A DNA stretch of 7,779 bases from Gammaproteobacteria bacterium. Lineage in GTDB: Bacteria; Pseudomonadota; Gammaproteobacteria; Tenderiales; Tenderiaceae. The position numbers were made by a program, and so were the translations under genes. The stretch is from positions 1 through 7,779 of the forward strand of contig JALTMR010000066.1 in NCBI GenBank assembly GCA_027001525.1, read 5' to 3'. This document shows, in pieces, positions 1-7,689 of this stretch (within the stretch, counting starts at the first letter, position 1; the number at the start of each line of letters is the position of its first letter). The notes beneath the pieces were generated by a model. The model searched no databases and had not been told where the DNA came from. It saw nothing but the letters and a program-made list of their open reading frames with translations.

Positions 1-330
1 GCCCATGTGAAGCAGTTACAGAGCCATGAAGCGTTCAGCATCAAAAACCCCAACAAAGTGCGTTCCCTCATCGGCGCTTTTTGCAGTGCCAACCCGGCCC
101 AGTTTCATCAGCCCGATGGCGAAGGGTATCGCTTTCTGGCCGACAGCGTGCTGAGGCTCAATGAGCTGAACCCGCAGATTGCCGCCCGCCTGTTGGCACC
201 GCTGATTCAATGGCGTCGCTTTGACTCGTCGCGCCAGGCGCAGATGAAGGCTCAGCTGGAGCGGATTCTGGCGGCAGAGCATCTCTCCAAAAACGTCTAT
301 GAGATCGCAGCAAAGGGGTTGGCAGCGTAA
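1..330 (+). CDS. pepN: Aminopeptidase N, C-terminal fragment (5' end outside window)
   Basis: This is the last 109 codons of a PepN-type M1 family zinc metallo-aminopeptidase, a cytoplasmic enzyme that removes N-terminal residues from peptides during protein turnover. The frame is open from base 1, so the GTG at position 7 is internal and not a start. The visible part is the C-terminal all-helical domain. The stretch 'FSIKNPNKVRSLIGAF', followed by 'GYRFLADSVL', 'LNPQIAARLLAPL' and 'WRRFDSSRQAQMKAQLERIL', is the conserved ending of bacterial PepN. The catalytic HExxH region lies upstream of the window and cannot be checked. The TAA stop overlaps the next gene's ATG by one base, so the two genes are probably translated together. 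The assignment rests on recognised family sequence and I am confident of it. Confidence 0.93.
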   Translation, partial: AHVKQLQSHEAFSIKNPNKVRSLIGAFCSANPAQFHQPDGEGYRFLADSVLRLNELNPQIAARLLAPLIQWRRFDSSRQAQMKAQLERILAAEHLSKNVYEIAAKGLAA

Positions 331-1163
331 TGGCACAACGCGGGCATCTACGAAAAATGGCTGTGGCGCTGGCTGACCCGGTGCAATACACCTTGAGGCT
401 GGTTGGGCAGGAGGGGGAGACGGGGGTGCTGCTCAACCCGTTTATTGGCCGCTCAATTCACTTGCGTCACACCGGCAACATCAACTGCGTGGCCTGCGGC
501 CGCAAGGTCAAAAAGAGCTTTCAGCAGGGCTACTGTTTTCCCTGTATGCGCAGCCTGCCCGAGTGCGACGGCTGCATCGTCAAACCGGAGACCTGCCACT
601 TCGAGGCCGGCACCTGCCGGGATGAGCAGTGGGCTCAGGGCCACTGTTTTCAACCGCACTACGTCTATCTGGCCAACTCCTCCGGCATTAAGGTGGGCAT
701 CACCCGCGGCACCCAGGTGCCAACCCGCTGGATCGACCAGGGTGCCACGCAGGCATTGCCCATTTTCAAAGTGCAGACCCGGCTACAGTCGGGGTTGGTG
801 GAGGTGGCGTTAAAGCAGCACATCAGTGATCGTACGGATTGGCGAAAAATGCTCAAGGGGGCCGCGGATTGCATCGATATGGCGGCACGGCGCGATGAAC
901 TGCTGGCCTGCTGCGCGGAGGAGGTCAGCGCCTTGCAGCAACGTTTTGAGGGGGCGATTGAGCCGCTGACAGACGAAGCTGTGGTGGACATTCACTTCCC
1001 CGTCACCGCCTACCCAACCAAGGTCAAGTCGTTCAATTTTGATAAAGACCCCGATGTAAAGGGGGTCCTGCATGGTATAAAAGGCCAGTATCTCATTCTG
1101 GACGGCGGGGTGATCAACCTGCGCAAGTTCGGCGGTTATGAGGTGGAGTGGCGCTCGGATTGA
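330..1163 (+). CDS. DUF2797-type cysteine-rich protein
   Basis: A 277-residue soluble protein of unknown function that I recognise as DUF2797-like. The N-terminal third carries paired cysteines: C53/C56 (CVAC), C69/C72 (CFPC), C79/C82 (CDGC), then C89-H90, C96 and C106. This arrangement suggests one or more zinc-ribbon-like metal sites. It is followed by 'YVYLANS' (residues 111-117) and 'KVGITR' (121-126), then an R-W-x-D-Q-G segment. This resembles the two-strand core of GIY-YIG-type domains, although I infer that likeness by eye. There is no signal peptide or membrane segment. The ATG at 330 overlaps the pepN stop (TAATG), which supports this start and a two-gene transcript. The gene ends 9 bp before the convergent regulator gene. 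Its role is not known to me. A nucleic-acid-related function is conceivable but not shown. Confidence 0.85.
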   Translation: MAQRGHLRKMAVALADPVQYTLRLVGQEGETGVLLNPFIGRSIHLRHTGNINCVACGRKVKKSFQQGYCFPCMRSLPECDGCIVKPETCHFEAGTCRDEQWAQGHCFQPHYVYLANSSGIKVGITRGTQVPTRWIDQGATQALPIFKVQTRLQSGLVEVALKQHISDRTDWRKMLKGAADCIDMAARRDELLACCAEEVSALQQRFEGAIEPLTDEAVVDIHFPVTAYPTKVKSFNFDKDPDVKGVLHGIKGQYLILDGGVINLRKFGGYEVEWRSD

Positions 1164-1172
1164 GCCGCCCTG
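1164..1172. other. Nine-base gap between convergent genes, with hairpin but no T-tract
   Basis: The DUF2797 gene and dnr meet tail to tail with only 9 bp between their stop codons. A GC-rich inverted repeat (GGCGCTC at 1150-1156 against GAGCCGCC at 1162-1169, one bulged C, loop GGATT) covers the DUF2797 stop codon. No T-run follows on either strand. It is therefore not a convincing intrinsic terminator, and transcripts from the two sides may overlap. Confidence 0.35.
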
Positions 1173-1862
1173 CTATAACGCCACCCGGCTATGCAGTGCC
1201 TTGAGGTCCAGCAGGCGGATGGTGTGTCCGTCGGTTCTGATCAGCCCCTCTCTGGTCAATTTCCCCAACGTTCGTGACAAGGTCTCCGGTTTGATGGAGA
1301 GGTGGGCGGCCAGGGTCTGCTTGGAGGTCAGCAGGCGCACCTCATTGCTGTCACCGTGCTCCAGGCGATTTTGCAGCAGATAGTTGATGACCCGGTCAGT
1401 GGCCGTTTGCAGGGTCAGGCGGTCGATTTCGTTAATGTGTTTGTGCAGGCGCTGGCTCATGCTGGTCATCAGGCGAAAGCAGGTCTCCACGGAGTGGCCC
1501 AGAATCTCCTTGAAATCCTGATTGGAAAAACACCACACCTCCCCGTGTTCAATAAACTGCGCCCCCACATGGTAGTGGTTGGGCTTGCCGGCGAACATGA
1601 TCGCTTCGGCAAAGGTCTGCCCCGGGCGGATAATCTCAATAATTTTCTCCTCGCCCGAGGGCGAGAGACGGTAGAGCTTTAACAGCCCCGTTCGCAGCCA
1701 GAAAAACCGGTCCGCTGGCTCACCCTGGCTAAACAGGGCCTCACCACTCTTTTTCTCCCTGACCTGGGCATTCGCCAGTGCCTGAGACAACTGCGCCTCG
1801 CTCAGCCCTTTGAAAAGGGAGTTATTTTGCAGTTGCTTAATATGGGTAGGGTCCCATTTCAT
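1173..1862 (-). CDS. dnr: DNR-type Crp/Fnr family transcriptional regulator
   Basis: A 229-residue cAMP-receptor-like regulator whose length and sequence match the DNR/NnrR group controlling denitrification genes. An N-terminal cyclic-nucleotide-binding-type beta barrel (about residues 15-120, with 'LFSQGEPADRFFWLRTG' and 'GQTFAEAIMF') leads into a long dimerisation helix (about 125-160). A C-terminal winged helix-turn-helix follows (about 178-225). The recognition helix has E193, S196 and R197 (PETLSR), the FNR pattern that reads TTGAT half-sites. Only two cysteines are present (C111, C128) and there is no N-terminal cysteine cluster. It therefore should not carry the oxygen-sensing 4Fe-4S cluster of FNR. 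DNR proteins of Pseudomonas bind haem and respond to NO, so the same is inferred here. It is divergent from norC across a 128-bp region containing a matching box. The start ATG is preceded by a weak AAGG at 11 nt. Confidence 0.88.
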   Translation of the reverse strand: MKWDPTHIKQLQNNSLFKGLSEAQLSQALANAQVREKKSGEALFSQGEPADRFFWLRTGLLKLYRLSPSGEEKIIEIIRPGQTFAEAIMFAGKPNHYHVGAQFIEHGEVWCFSNQDFKEILGHSVETCFRLMTSMSQRLHKHINEIDRLTLQTATDRVINYLLQNRLEHGDSNEVRLLTSKQTLAAHLSIKPETLSRTLGKLTREGLIRTDGHTIRLLDLKALHSRVAL

Positions 1863-1881
1863 TCGTTTTGTTGCCTTATCA

Positions 1882-1889
1882 GTTAAATA
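1882..1889 (-). promoter_or_regulatory. Possible dnr promoter -10 on the minus strand
   Basis: Reading the minus strand, TATTTAAC (1889 down to 1882) is an AT-rich -10-like element. The same FNR/DNR box would be centred at -41.5 for a start near 1877, so one box could serve both directions. The match to the -10 consensus is poor and the resulting leader would be only about 14 nt, so this is tentative. Confidence 0.25.
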
Positions 1890-1911
1890 GAAGGGTTCTT
1901 TGTCGGGCTGC

Positions 1912-1925
1912 TTGATCTAGGTCAA
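1912..1925. promoter_or_regulatory. FNR/DNR-type operator box
   Basis: TTGATCTAGGTCAA matches the FNR/DNR consensus TTGAT-N4-ATCAA at 9 of the 10 defined positions; the second half-site reads GTCAA. Its centre (1918.5) is 41.5 bp upstream of position 1960, the class II activator spacing, with a -10-like TTAAAT at 1948-1953. The regulator encoded next door has the E-xx-S-R recognition residues that fit this half-site. The likely role is activation of norCB under low oxygen and NO. The operator call is strong, while the identity of the protein that binds it (DNR or another FNR paralogue) is inferred. Confidence 0.82.
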
Positions 1926-1964
1926 GGTGAAATACCAAGTAATACGGTTAAATATTTTCACCTT
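1924..1964. repeat. 9-bp perfect inverted repeat spanning the norC promoter
   Basis: AAGGTGAAA (1924-1932) and TTTCACCTT (1956-1964) are perfect reverse complements separated by 23 bp. The left arm shares two bases with the DNR box. The right arm covers the predicted transcription start. The arm centres are 32 bp apart, about three helical turns. The repeat could be a pair of half-sites for a second regulator, or it could be a chance match in AT-rich promoter DNA. It is unlikely to act as an RNA hairpin because the left arm lies upstream of the predicted start. Confidence 0.5.
1948..1960 (+). promoter_or_regulatory. Predicted norC promoter -10 and start region
   Basis: TTAAAT (1948-1953) lies exactly where the -10 hexamer of a class II promoter should be if the box centred at 1918.5 is at -41.5. 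That puts the transcription start near 1960 and leaves a leader of about 31 nt before norC. There is no good -35 hexamer because the box occupies that place, as expected for an activator-dependent promoter. The position is predicted from spacing only. Confidence 0.5.
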
Positions 1965-1990
1965 ATGAATCATAGACAAAGGAGACGGAC

Positions 1991-2423
1991 ATGAGTGATC
2001 GCTTCACCAAGTCCATGGCCCGCAACATCTACCTCGGCGGCGGAGTGTTCGCATTCCTGCTGTTTCTGGGGCTGACGGTTGACACCATGGAGAGACTCCC
2101 CGAGCGCGACCATCGCGAAAATATAACCCCGGCCGTGGCGCTGGGCAAGAAAGTATGGGAAGACAATAACTGTATCGGCTGTCACACCCTGTTGGGTGAG
2201 GGCGCTTATTTCGCGCCGGAGCTGGGCAACGTCTACACCCGCCTGGGCAATGACAAAGAGGCAATAAAAATCATGATTCAGAGCCGCCCGGTGGAAGGCG
2301 TCCCGGGGCGCCGCAGTATGCCGCAGTTCAACCTCAGTGATGAAGAGCTGGAGGGGATCGCCGAGTTCCTTAAATGGACCTCTGAGATCAATACCAACAA
2401 CTGGCCACCGAATATTCAAGGGT

Positions 2424-2425
<2 letters not shown>
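1991..2425 (+). CDS. norC: Nitric oxide reductase cytochrome c subunit NorC
   Basis: A 144-residue membrane-anchored c-type cytochrome that receives electrons from periplasmic donors and passes them to NorB. Residues about 12-31 form a single N-terminal membrane anchor, with the haem domain in the periplasm. The haem c site is C61-I-G-C64-H65. The conserved NorC motif GEGAYFAPELGNV follows (69-81), and M110 (RRSMPQF) is the expected sixth iron ligand. Length and motifs are normal for the family, with no truncation. The start is set by a strong ribosome site, AAAGGAG at 1978-1984, six bases before the ATG. The gene is first in the cluster, directly downstream of the FNR/DNR box. The norB ribosome site overlaps its stop codon, so the two subunits should be made together. 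Confidence 0.97.
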
Positions 2426-3845
<1,420 letters not shown>

Positions 3846-3854
3846 GGTACGACT

Positions 3855-3885
3855 GGGGCGTGGGTCACACCACGCCCCTTTTCTT
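3855..3885 (+). terminator. Rho-independent terminator after norCB
   Basis: A perfect 9-bp GC-rich stem, GGGGCGTGG (3855-3863) with CCACGCCCC (3870-3878), encloses the loop GTCACA and is followed at once by TTTTCTT. This is a textbook intrinsic terminator. It should stop much of the norCB transcript before norQ, so the downstream genes either depend on read-through or have their own promoter. Confidence 0.88.
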
Positions 3886-3916
3886 AACCAGGGTGTAATC
3901 ACCTGAGGAGCTGGAT
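3886..3916 (+). promoter_or_regulatory. norQ leader: ribosome site and small imperfect hairpin
   Basis: GAGGAG (3905-3910) six bases before the ATG at 3917 is a good ribosome site and fixes the norQ start. Immediately upstream, CAGGGTG (3889-3895) can pair with CACCTG (3900-3905) around TAAT with one bulged G, and the last paired base touches the ribosome site. I see no convincing -35/-10 pair or FNR box here. Confidence 0.5.
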
Positions 3917-4735
3917 ATGCTAGTTGAAGTGAGCAAATTACAGAATTCCGACACCAATGACATTCCCTTTTATCAGGCACAGGGCAACGAAGTCGCACTG
4001 TTCAAACACGCCTACCAGAATAAATTGCCGCTGCTGATTAAAGGCCCCACGGGCTGTGGCAAAACCCGTTTTATAGAGCACATGGCGGCCCAGTTGGGGC
4101 GGTCACTTTACACCGTGGCCTGTCACGATGACCTGACCGCCGCCGATCTGGTGGGCCGTCACCTGATTGGTGACGGTGAGACCGTATGGAAAGACGGGCC
4201 GCTGACCCGCGCCGTACGCGAAGGGGCCATCTGTTACCTCGATGAGGTGGTAGAGGCGCGTAAGGACACCACGGTAATTCTCCACCCATTGACCGATGAT
4301 CGCCGCATTCTGCCGCTGGAGCGCACCGGCGAAATCCTCCATGCCCCCGATGAGTTTATGTTGGTGGTCTCCTACAACCCCGGCTATCAGCACCTGCTCA
4401 AAGGCATGAAGCCAAGCACACGGCAACGCTTTCTGGCCGTGAGTTTTGACTATCCCGATGCGGCGCTGGAGAGCAAGATTGTTCAACAGGAGTCCGGTCT
4501 GTCGGCGGCCCGTTGTCAGCGTCTGGTGGAGTTGGCCAAAGCGTTGCGAGCGCTGGACGGGTACGACCTGGAGGAGGGGGTGTCGACCCGCCTGCTGGTC
4601 TACTGCGCCAGCCTGATCCACTCCGGCATGGCGGAAGTCGATGCCTGTCGCGCCGCCATCGTTGAACCGTTAACCGACGACATGGAGACGATCGAAGGGT
4701 TGATGGACGTCGCCAACGCTTGCCTGGGCGACTAG
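3917..4735 (+). CDS. norQ: NorQ, MoxR-type AAA+ ATPase for NO reductase maturation
   Basis: A 272-residue cytoplasmic AAA+ ATPase of the MoxR/CbbQ/NorQ family. The Walker A motif is G43-PTGCG-K49-T50. The Walker B motif is ICYLDE (105-110), with D109 and E110 for magnesium binding and hydrolysis. 'SYNPGYQHLLKGMKPSTRQRF' (about 155-175) contains the sensor-1 asparagine and the arginine region typical of NorQ. In Paracoccus, NorQ works with NorD to make NorB active, probably by allowing FeB insertion. Because this NorB is otherwise complete, the same role is inferred here. The length is normal. The gene ends two bases before the next start (TAG-gc-ATG), so translation is likely coupled to the 4Fe-4S gene. 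A terminator separates it from norB. Confidence 0.95.
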   Translation: MLVEVSKLQNSDTNDIPFYQAQGNEVALFKHAYQNKLPLLIKGPTGCGKTRFIEHMAAQLGRSLYTVACHDDLTAADLVGRHLIGDGETVWKDGPLTRAVREGAICYLDEVVEARKDTTVILHPLTDDRRILPLERTGEILHAPDEFMLVVSYNPGYQHLLKGMKPSTRQRFLAVSFDYPDAALESKIVQQESGLSAARCQRLVELAKALRALDGYDLEEGVSTRLLVYCASLIHSGMAEVDACRAAIVEPLTDDMETIEGLMDVANACLGD

Positions 4736-4737
4736 GC

Positions 4738-5682
4738 ATGAAGCGACAAGTGCTGCGGCGCTGGACACGAGCGGGTTTTTTCCTGCTCTTCGTCCTTGCC
4801 CCGCCACTCGATCTTTTTCGCCTCGACCTGACGCAGGGCCACTTTATTTTTTTCGGCATGGACTGGTCTTTTGGCCTGGCCGCTCTGGCTAACGGTGAAA
4901 TCAGTGCCACCCGGGCTGCCCTGAAGATATTGACCCTGGGTTTTGTGCCGGCGGTGGGTTTTGTGGTGTTCGGCCTCTGGTTGTCGTGGCGCTACGGTCG
5001 CCTCTACTGTGGCTGGCTTTGCCCCCACTTCTCGGTGGTGGAGATGATCAACAGCGCCATGCGCCGCGCCAGTGGCAAACCCAGCCTGTGGGAAAAAGCC
5101 CCCCTGCCGGAGCAGGAGTCCGACGGCAGCCACCACCACAAGGATCGCCGCTACTGGGCCGTCGTCATCGTCGCCGTGCTGGGCTTTGCGCTGGTCTGGG
5201 CCGTGGTGCTGCTGACCTATCTGCTGCCACCCAAAATGATCTACAGCAATTTGATCCACGCCGAGCTGACACGCAACCAGGCGCTCTTTATCGGCGTGGC
5301 AACACTGCTGTTCAGTGCCGAATTTCTGCTGGCCAGGCACCTTTTCTGCCGCTTTGGCTGCGCGGTCGGACTGTTCCAAAGCCTGGCCTGGATGAGTAAT
5401 GACCAGGCGCTGGTGGTCGACTTTGACCGCCACCGGGGCGAAGCCTGCAAAACCTGCACCCAGGCCTGCGACAATGCCTGCCCCATGCGCCTCAAGCCGC
5501 GCAAGAACAAGCGCCATATGTTCACCTGCACCCAGTGTGCATTGTGTGTAGATGCCTGTGAAAAGGTGCAGGCCCCCGGCGAAAGCCTGCTGCACTGGCA
5601 GCCGGGCGGTGGCCGGAGCCGCCAGGCCCCGACCCATTTTTGCGGTTCATCTGCCGATCCGGCGCAGCGGCATCAACCTTGA
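4738..5682 (+). CDS. Membrane 4Fe-4S polyferredoxin (CcoG/NapH/NosR-like) within the nor cluster
   Basis: A 314-residue membrane protein with about four hydrophobic segments (roughly 12-27, 62-83, 139-163 and 181-199) and many cysteines. The family signature CxxxCP appears as C91-GWL-C95-P, with a second pair C204/C208 (CRFGC). Two ferredoxin-type 4Fe-4S sites follow: C237, C240, C244, C248-P and C264, C267, C270, C274. The second lacks the usual proline and reads CEK. This architecture is shared with CcoG (RdxA), NapH and the C-terminal half of NosR, which carry electrons across or at the membrane. I infer a redox role in NO reductase assembly or electron supply. No named gene can be assigned. 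The start at ATG 4738 is preferred over TTG 4720 because it lies two bases after the norQ stop and gives a normal positively charged N-terminus. No strong ribosome site is visible, so coupling is likely. The last 30 or so residues are low-complexity and probably disordered. Confidence 0.85.
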   Translation: MKRQVLRRWTRAGFFLLFVLAPPLDLFRLDLTQGHFIFFGMDWSFGLAALANGEISATRAALKILTLGFVPAVGFVVFGLWLSWRYGRLYCGWLCPHFSVVEMINSAMRRASGKPSLWEKAPLPEQESDGSHHHKDRRYWAVVIVAVLGFALVWAVVLLTYLLPPKMIYSNLIHAELTRNQALFIGVATLLFSAEFLLARHLFCRFGCAVGLFQSLAWMSNDQALVVDFDRHRGEACKTCTQACDNACPMRLKPRKNKRHMFTCTQCALCVDACEKVQAPGESLLHWQPGGGRSRQAPTHFCGSSADPAQRHQP

Positions 5683-5698
5683 AATAGCATCGAACATC

Positions 5699-5704
5699 GG
5701 GAGG
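5699..5704 (+). promoter_or_regulatory. norD ribosome binding site
   Basis: GGGAGG five bases before the ATG at 5710 fixes the norD start. It lies in the 27-bp gap after the 4Fe-4S gene. I see no promoter or terminator there, so norQ, the 4Fe-4S gene and norD are probably one transcript. Confidence 0.7.
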
Positions 5705-5709
5705 TCGAG

Positions 5710-7560
5710 ATGGAAGAGGCGGTTGGAAAATATTGGCATCGTTTGATTACGCGCCATGCGGAGAATAACTACCCCCAGGCCACGGTTCATCTGGCCGATG
5801 TCACCAAACGCATCGCCATTATGTTTCGTGCTCTGGGTGGTGACGGTGGGCTGAAGATTGAAGCGGCCACACCGCGTGACCACGGTGCCCAGCGTCACTG
5901 GCTCCAGCGTATCGCCGGCAGCCACAAAAAGGCGGCACTGGCGTGGCGCGATGGCGAAACACTGCGTCTGCCGGAAAAGTTGAGCCTCTATGCCAGCGCG
6001 GAGCTCAATCGTGATCTCTACTTCTGGCTGGCGGCGCTGGCGGCTGTGGATGGTGTTGAGGGGCGCGACTGGTTCAGCACCAATCAGTACTGCACCCTGG
6101 CGGTGTTACAGCGTTACCCCGGATTGGCGCAGCGCTATCAGCGTCTGGTGGCCGCTGAATTGGCGCGACGCATCGCGCCCGAGCACCTCTCCGATGAAGG
6201 GCGAGCCCAGGAAAAGGCCATTCGCGCTGCCCTGGACGTGCCCGGCAGCCAGGCCCGTTTGCCGGCGTCGAAGCGGCCGCCGCAGCCCGTCTATCTCTGG
6301 CTCTATCCGGAGCTGGATATCGATACCCGGCGTCAGGAGGGGCGCGATATCGACAACGATGAAGATGAGGCGGTGCACGAGGGCGCAGGCAAAGAGAGCG
6401 AACAGAAACATCGCTATCAGGCCGAGCAGGTGGAGATGCCCGACGGCAACGACGGCCTGGTCACCGTTCGCTGGGAGAATATTTTCAGCTGGGCCGAGTA
6501 TGCGAAGGTTGATCGCACCAGTGAGGATGACGAGGATGATGATGCCGCTACAAAGGCGGCTGATATGGACGTCATATCTGTGGCGCGAGATCAGAAGGCC
6601 AGCGCCTCACGGCTGCGCCTCGACCTCGATCTGCCGTCTGCGGAGTATGACGACATCCCCCTGGCAGGCGAGGTAACGCTGCCGGAGTGGGACTGGCGCA
6701 AGGGCAAAATGCTGGCAGATCAATGCATTATTCGCCCCATGCTACCTCGCGACGCAGAACCCAAACCACTGCCACAGGCGTTGCAGCGCGTGGCCCAGCG
6801 ACTGCGGGGACAATTTGCCGCGCTGACCCAAAGCCGCGTCTGGCTGCGCCATCAGCCTGACGGCAGTGAGGTGGATATGAGCGCCTATGTCGACCACTAT
6901 ATCGCCCGCAAAACCACGCAGACGGCGGATGAAACGGGGCTCTATCGTGATCTGCGCCAGACCCACCGCGACATTGCCACCCTGATGCTGGCGGATCTCT
7001 CCCTGTCCACCGATGCTGCGGTCAACAACGACCAGCGGGTGATTGATGTCATCCGCGATACGCTGCTGCTCTTTTCCGAGGCACTCAGTGCCTGTGGCGA
7101 TGCCTATGCCCTCTACGGCTTCTCTTCCCGCCGCCGCGAACAGGTGCGGTTCTACCATCTGAAGCAGTTTGAGGACCGCTACACCGACAAAATACGGGGT
7201 CACATCCAGGCCATCCGCCCCGGTTACTACACCCGCATGGGGGCCGCCATTCGCCACTCCTCGGATATTCTCTGCAAACAGGTGGCCGCTAAACGGCTGA
7301 TGCTTATTCTCACCGACGGCAAACCCAACGATCTGGACAAATACGAGGGTCGTTACGGCGTTGAAGATACCCGCAAGGCGATTCTGGAGGCCAAACAGCT
7401 GGGCCTGATTCCATTCTGCATCACCATCGACCATAAAGCGGACGACTATCTGCCCTACCTGTTTGGTCGCAACGGCTATGTGGTGGTGCGCGACCCCGGG
7501 CAGTTACCGCACAAATTACTGGCGCTCTACGCCCGCCTGACGGGGACTTCCCAGGGGTGA
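5710..7560 (+). CDS. norD: NorD, von Willebrand factor A domain protein for NO reductase activation
   Basis: A 616-residue cytoplasmic protein, close to the usual NorD length. The N-terminal half (about 1-200) is the NorD-specific helical region. A charged middle part follows, with acidic clusters at about 212-222 and 271-280. The C-terminal VWA domain (about 420-616) has an intact metal-ion-dependent adhesion site: D429-L-S431-L-S433, T508 (YYTRMG) and D536 (ILTDGKPND). NorD is the partner of the NorQ ATPase. In Paracoccus the pair is required for active NorB, with the VWA domain thought to bridge the ATPase ring to its client. The conserved metal site supports a working protein. It is last in the visible cluster; norE and norF are not seen. 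The start is fixed by GGGAGG five bases upstream. Confidence 0.95.
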   Translation: MEEAVGKYWHRLITRHAENNYPQATVHLADVTKRIAIMFRALGGDGGLKIEAATPRDHGAQRHWLQRIAGSHKKAALAWRDGETLRLPEKLSLYASAELNRDLYFWLAALAAVDGVEGRDWFSTNQYCTLAVLQRYPGLAQRYQRLVAAELARRIAPEHLSDEGRAQEKAIRAALDVPGSQARLPASKRPPQPVYLWLYPELDIDTRRQEGRDIDNDEDEAVHEGAGKESEQKHRYQAEQVEMPDGNDGLVTVRWENIFSWAEYAKVDRTSEDDEDDDAATKAADMDVISVARDQKASASRLRLDLDLPSAEYDDIPLAGEVTLPEWDWRKGKMLADQCIIRPMLPRDAEPKPLPQALQRVAQRLRGQFAALTQSRVWLRHQPDGSEVDMSAYVDHYIARKTTQTADETGLYRDLRQTHRDIATLMLADLSLSTDAAVNNDQRVIDVIRDTLLLFSEALSACGDAYALYGFSSRRREQVRFYHLKQFEDRYTDKIRGHIQAIRPGYYTRMGAAIRHSSDILCKQVAAKRLMLILTDGKPNDLDKYEGRYGVEDTRKAILEAKQLGLIPFCITIDHKADDYLPYLFGRNGYVVVRDPGQLPHKLLALYARLTGTSQG

Positions 7561-7689
7561 TTCCAGGGTTGATCTGGCAAATTTCCGGGAAATGAGCGAT
7601 AGCGGCTTACCGGTGTAAGGATTTAAGTTCGAGCGCGACCAATCGATACTAGATCTACTCGATACCCGGTCTACAGAGCCATTTCCCAG
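7561..7689. other. Intergenic region downstream of norD
   Basis: About 130 bp without a gene. It holds a 13-bp odd palindrome, ATTTCC-G-GGAAAT (7581-7593), and a small stem CTTAC/GTAAG with loop CGGT (7604-7617). A pair of direct TCGATAC repeats (7643-7649 and 7659-7665) flanks the 8-bp palindrome TAGATCTA (7650-7657). None has a T-tract, so no intrinsic terminator can be called. No clear -35/-10 pair or FNR box is visible for the next gene. Confidence 0.4.

Noticed and set aside
4720..4737. TTG start adding six residues to the 4Fe-4S protein
   Set aside because: It overlaps norQ and has no ribosome site. The ATG at 4738, two bases after the norQ stop, is the more natural coupled start.
4732..5637. 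301-codon open frame on the minus strand
   Set aside because: It is antisense to the 4Fe-4S gene, whose cysteine motifs show that the plus strand is the coding one.
5590..5682. Possible frameshift at the C-terminus of the 4Fe-4S protein
   Set aside because: The tail looks like low-complexity sequence, but neither alternative frame restores a recognisable family ending. The protein is complete through both iron-sulfur motifs.
5990..6676. 228-codon open frame on the plus strand inside norD
   Set aside because: It is out of frame with norD and rich in Arg, Ser and Trp, as typical of a shadow frame.
6742..7434. 230-codon open frame on the minus strand
   Set aside because: It is antisense to the conserved VWA domain of norD and shows no recognisable protein family.
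7573..7587. TTGATCTGGCAA as a second FNR/DNR box downstream of norD
   Set aside because: Only the first half-site fits. The second half is CAA with the wrong spacing, so it is not a usable box.
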